Positions 1 to 7,637 of a stretch of 32,895 bases of DNA are shown here, piece after piece. The first letter of the stretch is position 1, and each line of letters starts with the position of its first letter. The notes under the pieces were generated by a model. The model searched no databases, was not told the DNA's origin, and worked only from the letters and a program-made list of their open reading frames with translations. This stretch comes from Dehalococcoidia bacterium (GTDB lineage: Bacteria > Chloroflexota > Dehalococcoidia > Lucifugimonadales > HRBIN23): the NCBI GenBank assembly GCA_025060295.1, contig JANXCH010000001.1:1-32895 (forward strand). The letters run 5' to 3'. A program made the position numbers and the translations under genes.

Positions 1-1160
1 AGCCCTTCCACCACCACGCCCGAAGCGGGTGTGGACAAAGTATGCGTCAAAGCGACAGCCGTCCCCTCTTCATCTATGGCGGAGACGGTGGTGGTGTGGG
101 CAGGCTCGGCCACCACTGTGCCAGGCACCTCAAAGGGCAGGTTGCGGAGCACCTTCTCCCGCCACTGGGCGGCGTGGGCTTTGGACAGGAAAAGGTCTAC
201 GGGTACGGGCTGGAAGTCGGGGTCGCCCAGGTACAAGGCGCGGTCCACGAACGACGCCTTCTGGGCTAGGGCCATCGCCCAAACATAGTTGGAAGAACCA
301 AAGGGCATATCGGCGGGATCAAGACCCTCCAAAATGTTCAACACCTCCATGACCTGGACTGGCGACGAGGGCGGGGTTGTCCCCGTGACGCGCATCCCCC
401 GATAGGTGGATTCCACCGGTGTCCGCACCTTGACCTTATAGGTCTTGAAATCTTCTAGGGTGAGGAGGCCCCCGTTGCGGGCGAAGTCGTCTACTATCTT
501 CTCGGCGATCCAGCCCTCATAAAACACCTGAGGGCCGTGCAGGGCCACCTCCCGCAGGGTGTTGGCGTAGTCGGGGTTGCGGAACCACTCCCCCGCCTCG
601 TAAAGGCGTCCCTCTTTGGTGAACAGGCGCGCCGAGGCTGGAGTGGCAGTCAGGATGTCCCGCATCGCCAGAACGCCCTCCTGGGAGGGCGGGCGTCGCC
701 ACATCTGGGCCAGTTCGCCGGGGATGGCGAAACCCTGCTCGGCCAGGGCGATGGCCGGCTCCACAACAGCCTTCCAAGGGAGTTTGCCGAAACGTCGGTG
801 TAGTTCCCAGTAGCCGGCGAGGTTGCCCGGCACCGTTACCGCCAAGTAGCCCACCTCGTTGATGTGCCCCTCCAGCTCCCAAAGGTCAAAGCGCAGGCGA
901 CGCTTCACTTTGGGGGCCCACATGTCAGGGGTGGCCTTGAGGGGGGCTCGCCCGCAGAAGTCCAGCGCCAGGTGTTGGCCCGAGGGGGCGTGAAACACCA
1001 GGGCCATTCCCCACCCGCCCAGAGAGGTCATTTGGGGGTCCACCACGCCCTGGGCGAAGGCCACGGCCACCGCCGCATCCACAGCGTTGCCCCCCTCGCG
1101 GAACACCTGGCGGGCCACCTCCACCGCCTCTACCTGGGGTGCAGCCACGACGCCTTTCAT
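1..1160 (-). CDS. gamma-glutamyltransferase family protein (C-terminus cut by window edge)
   Basis: This is an Ntn-hydrolase of the gamma-glutamyltranspeptidase family, which transfers or hydrolyses gamma-glutamyl groups, for example from glutathione. The reading frame is open from ATG at 1160 to the window edge, giving 386 codons and no stop. The N-terminus has the family's EGGNAVDAAVAVAFAQGVV and TSLGGWGMALVF blocks. Near residues 355-361 it reads HTTTVSA, matching the autoprocessing site; by alignment to TTHYS of E. coli GGT the nucleophile is probably Thr356. About 30 residues of the small subunit remain. No signal peptide precedes the family core, so it is probably a cytoplasmic YwrD-like member. 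The start has a GGAGG-type Shine-Dalgarno and lies 18 bp after the cupin gene, so the two are likely co-transcribed. The substrate is not predictable. Confidence 0.9.
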   Translation of the reverse strand, partial: MKGVVAAPQVEAVEVARQVFREGGNAVDAAVAVAFAQGVVDPQMTSLGGWGMALVFHAPSGQHLALDFCGRAPLKATPDMWAPKVKRRLRFDLWELEGHINEVGYLAVTVPGNLAGYWELHRRFGKLPWKAVVEPAIALAEQGFAIPGELAQMWRRPPSQEGVLAMRDILTATPASARLFTKEGRLYEAGEWFRNPDYANTLREVALHGPQVFYEGWIAEKIVDDFARNGGLLTLEDFKTYKVKVRTPVESTYRGMRVTGTTPPSSPVQVMEVLNILEGLDPADMPFGSSNYVWAMALAQKASFVDRALYLGDPDFQPVPVDLFLSKAHAAQWREKVLRNLPFEVPGTVVAEPAHTTTVSAIDEEGTAVALTHTLSTPASGVVVEG

Positions 1161-1178
1161 AGAAGCCTCCGAGGAGGG

Positions 1179-1529
1179 TTACAGCAGGTGGCGCTGGGGA
1201 TCGGTGGTGGGGAAGATGGCCAGGATGCGGGCGGGGCGCGTCCCCACATTTTTCAGCATGTGCTTCACCCCTGTGGGGGCCAGCACCGTATGTCCCCCCG
1301 CAATCCGTTGGACGCTGTCGCCCAAGGTCGCCTCCACCTCTCCCTCCAGAATAACGATGGCCTCTTCATGCGTGGGGTGGATGTGCAGGGGGATGAACGC
1401 CCCCGGGGCGAGGGTGATCTCGTTGACGGTTAGGCGCTCCGCCCCCACCTCTTTGCGCACCACCCCCCGGCTGGAGACACCCTGCCAGGGCTGTTGGACG
1501 GGGCTGTCGGCGTGGCGTAGGATGGGCAT
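1179..1529 (-). CDS. small single-domain cupin protein
   Basis: A 116-residue cupin. The metal-site block reads HIHPTHEEAIVILEGEVE (cupin motif 1, His residues plus Glu) around residues 51-68, followed by a second cupin half with a GVKHMLKNVG stretch. Cupins of this size are metal-binding beta barrels acting as isomerases, dioxygenases or sensors; nothing here fixes the reaction. The frame stays open further upstream to 1778, but ATG 1529 is preceded by AAAGGAGGAGG at good spacing and starts just before the conserved domain, so the longer form is rejected. It sits between a polysaccharide deacetylase and a gamma-glutamyltransferase on the same strand with short gaps, which suggests one transcript. 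Confidence 0.8.
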   Translation of the reverse strand: MPILRHADSPVQQPWQGVSSRGVVRKEVGAERLTVNEITLAPGAFIPLHIHPTHEEAIVILEGEVEATLGDSVQRIAGGHTVLAPTGVKHMLKNVGTRPARILAIFPTTDPQRHLL

Positions 1530-1594
1530 ATGCGCCTCCTCCTTTTGTGAGGCTATGGTAGCCTGTGCGTGCACAACGGGGCAAGGGGGACAGC

Positions 1595-2434
1595 TTAGGG
1601 CTCTACGACGGGGTCGGGGGCGTGTTGTGCCGCCCACATCTCCGCCACATCCCGACACCGTAGGAACGCTACCCCCGGGAAAGAGCGCATGTGGCGTATC
1701 AGGCGCTCCAGGAGCAGAAGACGCCCCGGTCGTCCGATGACTTGGGGGTGCATGGTGAGGCAAAAGGCCCGCCCCCAACGATACACCCCTTCAAAGCCCG
1801 CCGCCCATGCGGCAAAGACGGCATCGGGGCTGTGCATCGGCCCCCGAATGTTGGCCGAAGGCGCATAGGCGAAATAAGGGAAGTCGTCCCACTCCCAATG
1901 GACGGGGATTTCTATCAGGCGACGCCCTTCTCCGGCCGAGACCCAGTAGGGGGCGTCGTCCCCCATGAGGCTGGAGTCGTACAGGAACCCGCGGCTGGCC
2001 AGGAGGGGCAGGGAGCGTTCCGATAGTTCCCACGACGGGGAACGATACCCCAGGGGCTTCTGGCCTGTGAGGGATTCAAGAATGGTGATGCCCTTGTCCA
2101 GCACAGCCACCTCCTCCTCGGGAGTGCAAGTGGCGGGGGCCTCGTGCATATACCCGTGGTGGCCCACCTCGTGCCCGCGGCGGACGATGTCCCGCACTAG
2201 ATCCGCGTGGGTCTCCGCCACGAAACCGGGGATGAAGAAGGTGGCCTTGATGCCGAAGGTGTCCAGCACGTCCAGGATGCGGGGGGTGGCCACCCGGGGG
2301 CCGTATTCCCCCATGGACATCAGGGACGGGTAGCGGGCGAAGGCGGGGTTGCGCCGTATCCACAACGCCTTGCCGTCCACATCAAAGGTGAGCATCACCA
2401 CACAGCGGATGTCCTCTGGCCAGATACCGGCCAT
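1595..2434 (-). CDS. polysaccharide deacetylase (NodB-homology) family protein
   Basis: A 279-residue NodB-fold metal-dependent carbohydrate esterase or amidase. The visible motifs are TFDVDG (catalytic and metal Asp), GHEVGHHGYMHE (the metal-binding H-x-x-x-H), RSPSW (motif 3) and LTMHPQVIGRPGR near the C-terminus. The GHHGYMHE form and the lack of a signal peptide or membrane anchor recall the HpPgdA/PuuE branch (peptidoglycan deacetylase or allantoinase-like, cytoplasmic) rather than secreted chitin deacetylases. ATG 2434 is preceded by GGGAGGTGGGGC. It lies 46 bp after proS and 65 bp before the cupin gene. The sugar or amide substrate cannot be read from the sequence. Confidence 0.85.
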   Translation of the reverse strand: MAGIWPEDIRCVVMLTFDVDGKALWIRRNPAFARYPSLMSMGEYGPRVATPRILDVLDTFGIKATFFIPGFVAETHADLVRDIVRRGHEVGHHGYMHEAPATCTPEEEVAVLDKGITILESLTGQKPLGYRSPSWELSERSLPLLASRGFLYDSSLMGDDAPYWVSAGEGRRLIEIPVHWEWDDFPYFAYAPSANIRGPMHSPDAVFAAWAAGFEGVYRWGRAFCLTMHPQVIGRPGRLLLLERLIRHMRSFPGVAFLRCRDVAEMWAAQHAPDPVVEP

Positions 2435-2480
2435 GCCCCACCTCCCAAAGCCCTGCAGGGGAGACGTGTTTGCGCGTGCG

Positions 2481-4196
2481 TTAGGTCTTGGCCGTTAAGG
2501 AGCCGTGCACCAGTTTCTGCACAGTATCCACCACCTGCTCCAAGCCGACCATAGTCGCTTCCCCCTTGCTGCGCTCCTTTACCTCGGCAGACTTCTGGCG
2601 CAGGGTGCGGGGGCTCACCACCACACGCACCGGGAAGCCTAGAAGGTCCGCGTCGTGCAACTTCACCCCCGCCGATTCCGCCCTGTCGTCGTAGAGCACC
2701 TCCATCCCCGCTTCGCGCAGAGCATGGTAGAGGTGCTCCGCCTGTTGGGCGACCTGGCTATCCTCCAGGTTCAGCCCCACCAGGTAGACCTGGAAGGGGG
2801 CCACCGACGGCGGGAAGCGCATCCCGACGGAGTCGTGGTTGTGCTCGATCACCGCCGCCAGCAAGCGCCCCACGCCGATGCCGTAGCATCCCATGACGAT
2901 GGGGCGTTGCTGGCCCTCCCGGTCCAGGTAGAAAGCACCCAAGCGCTGACTGAAAAAGGTGCCCAATTTGAACACATGCCCCACTTCCACACCCCTCTCG
3001 GTGCGCAGGGGTGCGCCGCACTTTATACACCCGTGTCCTGTCTCGGCCAGGGCGATGTCCGCGATGGTGTCGGCGTGGAAGTCCCGGGGGTAGTTGGCGT
3101 TGCGGAGGTGATAGTGGGGGCGGTTGGCACCCACCACGAAGTTGCTCCCGCTGAGGATGGAGTCGTCAGCAACGATAGGAATACCCTTGAGGCCTATAGG
3201 GGAGGCGGAGCCGGCCACCAGTCCTGCCTGGGCCACCTCTGCATCCGAGGCCAGGCGCAAATCAGTGGCCTGCAACACCCGCTTCAGCTTCACCTCGTTC
3301 ACTTGTAGGTCGCCCCGAATGACTACGAATACGATGCGTCCGTCGGCGTGGTAGAACACAGCCTTGAGGGTCTGGTGCGTGGGGATGCCCAGATAGGCGG
3401 CTAGAGCGTCTATAGTCTTGATGTTCGGCGTATGCACCTCTTGAAGGGGGAGGGCCTCGGCCACAGGGACTGGGGGCTTACGGCTCTGGGCGCGCTCGGC
3501 GTTGGCAGCGTAGCCACAGGCCCCGCACAGGATGATGGTGTCCTCGCCGATGGGTGTGGGGAGGATGAATTCGTGGGAGTCCTTCCCGCCGATGGCCCCG
3601 CTGTCGGCCTCCACCATGATGGCCGGAACACCACACCGATCAAAGATGTTCCTGTAGGCGCGCACCATCGCCTGGTAGGAGGTGTTCAGGCCGTCCTCAT
3701 CGGCGTCGAAACTGTAGGCGTCCTTCATTTCGAACTCCCGCACCCGAATAAGGCCCCCGCGCGGGCGAGGCTCGTCCCGAAACTTGGTTTGAATCTGATA
3801 CAGGTTCAGGGGGAGGTCGCGGTAACTGCGCACGAAGGCGCGCACTAGGAGGGTAATCACCTCTTCGTGGGTGGGGGCCAGCACCATCTCCCGCTCCCGC
3901 CGATCCTTAAGGCGAAAGAGGATGGGGCCGAAAGCGTCCGCTCGGCCCGTCTCTTGCCAAAGATCCAGGGGTTGCAGGGCGGGGAGGCGCACCTCTTGGG
4001 CACCCGCCCCGTTCATCTCTTCGCGGATGATGGCTTCTATCTTCTGCAAGGAGCGCAGGGCCAGGGGCATATAGGCGTACACCCCCGCAGCGAAAGGATA
4101 AATCATCCCCGCCTTCACTAGAAGGCGATGGCTTGGTGTTTCAGCATCGGCCGGGTCGGTGCGCAGGGTGCGTGCGAACAGCTGGGACATGCGCAT
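2481..4196 (-). CDS. proS: prolyl-tRNA synthetase, bacterial type with editing domain
   Basis: Class II aminoacyl-tRNA synthetase charging tRNA-Pro, 571 residues, the usual length of the bacterial type. Motif 2 reads FRDEPRPRGGLIRVREF and is followed by EMKDAYSFD; motif 3 is GCYGIGVGRLLAAVIEHNHD. Between them lies an insertion of about 170 residues corresponding to the YbaK-like editing (INS) domain, and the end is an anticodon-binding domain with YDDRAESAGVKLHDADLLG. ATG 4196 (MRMSQLF) is chosen over an in-frame upstream ATG at 4229 because AAGGAG lies about 9 nt before it and family members start here. No T-box signature was seen in the 116 bp upstream. Confidence 0.97.
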   Translation of the reverse strand: MRMSQLFARTLRTDPADAETPSHRLLVKAGMIYPFAAGVYAYMPLALRSLQKIEAIIREEMNGAGAQEVRLPALQPLDLWQETGRADAFGPILFRLKDRREREMVLAPTHEEVITLLVRAFVRSYRDLPLNLYQIQTKFRDEPRPRGGLIRVREFEMKDAYSFDADEDGLNTSYQAMVRAYRNIFDRCGVPAIMVEADSGAIGGKDSHEFILPTPIGEDTIILCGACGYAANAERAQSRKPPVPVAEALPLQEVHTPNIKTIDALAAYLGIPTHQTLKAVFYHADGRIVFVVIRGDLQVNEVKLKRVLQATDLRLASDAEVAQAGLVAGSASPIGLKGIPIVADDSILSGSNFVVGANRPHYHLRNANYPRDFHADTIADIALAETGHGCIKCGAPLRTERGVEVGHVFKLGTFFSQRLGAFYLDREGQQRPIVMGCYGIGVGRLLAAVIEHNHDSVGMRFPPSVAPFQVYLVGLNLEDSQVAQQAEHLYHALREAGMEVLYDDRAESAGVKLHDADLLGFPVRVVVSPRTLRQKSAEVKERSKGEATMVGLEQVVDTVQKLVHGSLTAKT

Positions 4197-4312
4197 AGGC
4201 CTCTCCTTGGGGATGTCTCTGCCCCCCATGATATCTGGGGGAGGAAGCCAACCTCCTGCCTGAGGGCCACCACAACTTGCGAGGACACTAACCTACGCAA
4301 CCGATGGTCGCC

Positions 4313-5512
4313 TCAGATGACCCCCTCGGCCTGGAGCCCTTCCAAGGTTTGGGGTGAAAGGCCCAATAGGTTACAGTAGATTTCCTGATTATGCTGGCCC
4401 AGGGTCGGGGCCGGCTGACGCACGGAGCCTGGTGTGCTGGTGAGGCGTGGGGTGACCCCAGGGATGCGCACCTTTCCCACTACCGGGTCGTCCACCTCCA
4501 CCAGGATGCCCCGCTCACGGATGTGGGGGTCGGCACAAATGTCCTCGGCGCTGTAGATGGGGCCGGCGGCGACCCCTGCCCTCTCCAAGATGGCCAAAGT
4601 TTCCTGGAGGGTATGTTGGGAGATCCACTGGGCCATCTGGGTGTTCAGTTCGGTCAGGTGTTGGCGTCGTCCTTGCAGGGTGGCGAAGCGGGGGTCGGTG
4701 GTCCACTCGTCTTTGCCAATGGCTTGGGCGAGACGGCGGAACTGGTCGTCGGTGGTGACGATGAGGCTCACCCACTTGCCATCTTGGGTAAGGAAATGGT
4801 CGCTAGGGGCGCCCGCGGGGTTCACATTCCCCTGGCGCTCCCGAACGATACCCAGCCGGTCGTAAAGGGGGATGGTGTGCTCGGAGACCCGCAGGATACT
4901 TTCGTAAAGGGCCAAGTCCAACATCTGGCCCTGGCCCGTCTTCTCGCGCCAGCGCAGGGCGATTAGACACCCGATGGTGGCGAAGCAGGCGGTAAGGTAG
5001 TCGGCAAGGGGGAAGCCCGGGCGTGTGGGGGGCCGGTCGGGGAAGCCGGTCACATAGGCCAGCCCCCCGAAGCCGACTGCCACGCGGTCGTAGGCAGCTC
5101 TGTAACGGTAGGGGCCGGTCTGCCCAAAGCCGGAGACGCGGACCATAATCAGCGTGGGGTTCACTGCCCGCAGGTTGTCCCAGCCTAGTCCCCAACGCTC
5201 CAAGGTGCCAGGGCGGAAGTTCTCCAACAAGATGTCGGAGATCTTGACCAGTTCCTTCAGGAGCGCCTGACCCTGGGGCTTGCGCAGATCCAGGGTAATG
5301 GACTGTTTGTTGCGTCCCTCCACTGTCCAAAAAAGGGAGGTGCCGTTGACCAGTTCCCCTGCCTGGCGGGCGATGTCACCGGTGCCGGGCATCTCCACTT
5401 TGATGACCTGGGCACCGAACTCGGCCAGGAGGGTGCCCGCCACGGGCGCCGCAATAAAGGTGCCGATATCCAACACCCGCAGGTCTGCCAAGGGCAGAGG
5501 GCTCGTAGACAT
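4313..5512 (-). CDS. CaiB/BaiF family (family III) CoA-transferase
   Basis: A 399-residue family III CoA-transferase, which moves CoA between carboxylic acids through an aspartyl-CoA anhydride. The N-terminal core is typical: LRVLDIGTFIAAPVAGTLLAEFGAQVIKVE, then RNKQSITLDL and LLENFRPGTLERWGLG. The probable nucleophile is Asp171 in PLADYLTACFATIGCLIAL, followed by the usual KTGQGQMLDLALYESILR helix. The C-terminal half (TLQGRRQHLTELN, AGVAAGPIYSAEDI, LGLSPQTLEGLQAEGVI) is also standard. Such enzymes are abundant in Chloroflexota and often handle carnitine, succinate, oxalate or aromatic acids; the substrate here is unknown. ATG 5512 has GAGG about 10 nt upstream. An alpha/beta hydrolase lies 80 bp upstream on the same strand. 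Confidence 0.92.
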   Translation of the reverse strand: MSTSPLPLADLRVLDIGTFIAAPVAGTLLAEFGAQVIKVEMPGTGDIARQAGELVNGTSLFWTVEGRNKQSITLDLRKPQGQALLKELVKISDILLENFRPGTLERWGLGWDNLRAVNPTLIMVRVSGFGQTGPYRYRAAYDRVAVGFGGLAYVTGFPDRPPTRPGFPLADYLTACFATIGCLIALRWREKTGQGQMLDLALYESILRVSEHTIPLYDRLGIVRERQGNVNPAGAPSDHFLTQDGKWVSLIVTTDDQFRRLAQAIGKDEWTTDPRFATLQGRRQHLTELNTQMAQWISQHTLQETLAILERAGVAAGPIYSAEDICADPHIRERGILVEVDDPVVGKVRIPGVTPRLTSTPGSVRQPAPTLGQHNQEIYCNLLGLSPQTLEGLQAEGVI

Positions 5513-5592
5513 ACACTTCGACCTCGTGTGCTGGTTTCCCCTCTATGATAGGGGCGCGCCGGAGGCGGCGTCTACACGCCGTGCCCGGGGTA

Positions 5593-6387
5593 TCAACCGT
5601 GCAGGAGGAAGTCCAACAGGACGCGGTTGACCTCGTCGCTCCGCGTCCACAGGATGCCGTGCCCCCCTCCGGAAAGGATTTCCAGGCGCGCGCTCGGGAT
5701 GCTCTGGGCCAGCAGGCGTGATTGCTCCAGAGGTGTTACCAGGTCCTGGTCGCCACACACTACAAGAGTGGGGGCGGTGATGCGCTCCAGAAGACGCCGC
5801 GTGTCGTGGGCCAAAATGGCCTCTCCCTGGCGGAAGAAGGCGTCCAGGGGCATGGGGTTGGGGTTGGCGGCGGCACGTCGGATGGTCTCCTCTATAAGGG
5901 AGGGGTTCTGGTAGTCCTGGGGAGAGTAGATCCAGGGAAAGGTCACGCGGTAGTACTCTTCCAGGGAGAGGCGGGCCCGCAGGAGCCGGCGCATCTCCAT
6001 CAAGGCGCGGTCATAGGGCGTCATGAAGACGAAGGATGAGATGAGGACGAGTTTGCTGACCCTTTGAGGGTAGTGGATAGCCACCTGTTGGGCGATGGCC
6101 CCGCCCATACTATGGCCAACTATGTGGGCCTGAGGGATGTGCAAGGCATCCAGCAGGCCCACCACATCCTGTGCCATGTCGAGTGTGGTGTAAGAGGTGG
6201 GGGCCTTGCTGGACTGGCCGGCGTCGCGGTTGTCCAGGGAGATGCAGCGGAAGTGCTGGCGCAGGGCGGGCACCTGATAGGCCCAGCCCCGGTGGTCCAT
6301 CTCAAAGCCCTGAATCAGGACGAGGGGGAAGCCCTGGCCCGCCTCACGGTAGAAGATGTCCAGGCCGTTGGCACGGACATGGGGCAT
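5593..6387 (-). CDS. alpha/beta hydrolase
   Basis: A 264-residue alpha/beta-hydrolase-fold enzyme. The nucleophile elbow is GHSMGGAIAQQ (Ser around residue 93), the acid is probably Asp in CGDQDLVTP, and the catalytic His is in GGGHGILW. An oxyanion-hole strand LVLIQGFEMDHRGW and DNRDAGQSSKA are typical of esterase, lactonase or carboxylester hydrolase members such as the 3-oxoadipate enol-lactonase-like group. A GTG at 6393 and an ATG at 6387 are both possible starts. Neither has a clear Shine-Dalgarno, and the ATG is preferred because it starts directly at the conserved PHVRANGLDIFY. It is probably the first gene of the minus-strand cluster running to the window edge. Confidence 0.88.
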   Translation of the reverse strand: MPHVRANGLDIFYREAGQGFPLVLIQGFEMDHRGWAYQVPALRQHFRCISLDNRDAGQSSKAPTSYTTLDMAQDVVGLLDALHIPQAHIVGHSMGGAIAQQVAIHYPQRVSKLVLISSFVFMTPYDRALMEMRRLLRARLSLEEYYRVTFPWIYSPQDYQNPSLIEETIRRAAANPNPMPLDAFFRQGEAILAHDTRRLLERITAPTLVVCGDQDLVTPLEQSRLLAQSIPSARLEILSGGGHGILWTRSDEVNRVLLDFLLHG

Positions 6388-6540
6388 AGGCACACTTTTA
6401 AAGACTCAAGGGACTTTTAGCCATTCAATCTTGGTACCACGGAGCATCCGGCGCTCCGCCACGGGCCGATCGTGCGGGTCTCCTCTGTTTCCAGCGTAAC
6501 GTAGCCGGCAGACTTGAGAAGTGTTTGCACCTGCCAGGAA

Positions 6541-6852
6541 TTAAACGACCCTCTCAATCGTACAGACGATAAGGCGAATTTGCGCCCGGCGGGATAAACC
6601 TCCCTTGGGCTGATGCACAAAGATGACATTTATACGCGCCCTCTGCAAAGCCTCGGCGTGGGCTTTCCGAGCCTCTTCGTCGCTGGTGATCCATACTCCC
6701 CCGAAGGAGGCCATCCATTGGATAACAGCGGAATCAGGCTCACTCGGCTGGACCGCACGGGCATCAAAGGCCATGGCTTGAAGGACGGTAACAATTTGCG
6801 GGGCAGCAAGGCTTTCGTCCACCACCAGGGGCGGTTCACGATACTTTGGCAA
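6541..6852 (-). CDS. DUF5615 PIN-like toxin-type protein
   Basis: A 103-residue protein of the DUF5615 family, a compact PIN-like fold predicted to be the RNase toxin of DUF433/DUF5615 pairs. Visible marks are the N-terminal acidic LVVDESLAAPQIVTVLQ (usually LLDENL), the central WITSDEEARKAHA (usually the TxDxD block) and the following strand INVIFVHQP. The start is probably TTG at 6852, preceded by GGGAG about 7 nt upstream and lying inside the last codons of the DUF433 gene (17-nt overlap), so translation should be coupled. No downstream partner follows; a 153-bp gap separates it from the hydrolase gene. Nuclease activity is inferred from the family, not shown. Confidence 0.75.
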   Translation of the reverse strand: MPKYREPPLVVDESLAAPQIVTVLQAMAFDARAVQPSEPDSAVIQWMASFGGVWITSDEEARKAHAEALQRARINVIFVHQPKGGLSRRAQIRLIVCTIERVV

Positions 6853-7519
6853 GGCGCTTCTCCCATTCCACCGCCGCTTGCACTTTGTGCAAGGGGATGC
6901 CGTAGGCCCTGGCAACGGATTCCTCGCTATCGCCTGCGCGCACCATAGACCACACGGCGCTGGTAGGAATACGGGTGCTTTCAATACATGGGGAGCCGAA
7001 CTGCACCTGTGGGTCAAGAACGATGCCTGGACAGGGCCGCCAGCGGGAGGCCACATGCTTGCCATTCACCTTGCGTTCAAAGGCCATGTCCGCAATCTCC
7101 AGCCGGGGCAAGTGCCGAAGCCACGCGCGGACTATCTCAAAGGCGTATTGACCCTCCCGACTGGCAGAGACCAGGCTCTGCTCCATCTGGATAAAGATTT
7201 CGGTTTCGCCGAGCCACAAGTCTTGTAAGGCGAAAGGTCGAGGATACCGTGAGGCCTCCTCTAGCCAGGCGTGGACGCGGCGAATGTGTTGAAGGGAGAA
7301 ACCTGCTTGTCGTAGAGCCACGAGCATGCGGAGAGAGATGAGGTCTTCAAAAGTGACCCACCGCTCCCTTCCGGACTGTGTTGTGGCTAGGGGACGGAGG
7401 AGCCCACTGGTAATCCACCGCAAGAGGGAGCGATAGGAGGGCCGACGCATCTCTGGGCCTGTAGCCCACAGGTAGCGAGCCACCTCGGGGATGAAGTAGA
7501 CGCCGGCGAAGGTCTCCAT
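6836..7519 (-). CDS. MerR-like HTH plus DUF433 antitoxin-type protein
   Basis: A 227-residue two-domain protein. The N-terminal part (residues 5-75) looks like a MerR-type winged helix: FIPEVARYLWATG, RSLLRWITSGLLRP, FEDLISLRMLVALRQAGFSLQHIRRV. The C-terminal 65 residues are a DUF433 domain: VLDPQVQFGSPCIESTRIPTS, then VARAYGIPLHKVQAAVEW. DUF433 proteins are predicted antitoxins of DUF5615 PIN-like toxins, and exactly such a gene overlaps the 3' end here. By analogy it would bind the toxin and repress the shared promoter. ATG 7519 has GGGGGAG 6 nt upstream. The pair lies directly after rplA, where many bacteria carry rplJ-rplL. Confidence 0.8.
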   Translation of the reverse strand: METFAGVYFIPEVARYLWATGPEMRRPSYRSLLRWITSGLLRPLATTQSGRERWVTFEDLISLRMLVALRQAGFSLQHIRRVHAWLEEASRYPRPFALQDLWLGETEIFIQMEQSLVSASREGQYAFEIVRAWLRHLPRLEIADMAFERKVNGKHVASRWRPCPGIVLDPQVQFGSPCIESTRIPTSAVWSMVRAGDSEESVARAYGIPLHKVQAAVEWEKRLAKVS

Positions 7520-7542
7520 AGGCTCCCCCGTCAGCCGTTTCT

Positions 7543-7571
7543 ATCGTGGAGCGGAGGGTTACTTTTGTCAA
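7543..7571 (-). promoter_or_regulatory. sigma70-type promoter of the DUF433/DUF5615 pair
   Basis: On the minus strand a perfect TTGACA lies at 7571-7566. With a 17-nt spacer the -10 would be CACGAT (7548-7543); an ACGATA register is one base further. The predicted transcript would start about 15 nt before the DUF433 start codon, leaving just enough leader for its GGGGGAG. The -35 is strong and the -10 is weak. It lies in the 118-bp gap after rplA, so the pair can be expressed apart from the ribosomal operon. Confidence 0.5.
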
Positions 7572-7637
7572 CACTTGGCCCTTTGCCCAGCCGAGGTGCA
7601 CGGCGCGTTCACCGAGGCGGGCTGCGGCCACACGCCC

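Noticed and set aside
517-882. 121-codon minus-strand frame inside the gamma-glutamyltransferase gene
   Set aside because: It is an out-of-frame shadow of a clear family protein, with low-complexity Gly/Arg/Pro composition.
4197-4312. GGAGG/CCTCC hairpin upstream of proS as a T-box or attenuator
   Set aside because: No T-box bases, specifier loop or T tract found in the 116 bp; the stem is only 5 bp.
6417-6629. 70-codon minus-strand frame whose end (WQVQTLLKSAGYVTLETEE) faintly recalls a HicA toxin N-terminus
   Set aside because: Its first half overlaps the DUF5615 gene in another frame, no ribosome site precedes the HicA-like part, and the sequence after it does not continue the HicA pattern. 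At most a remnant.
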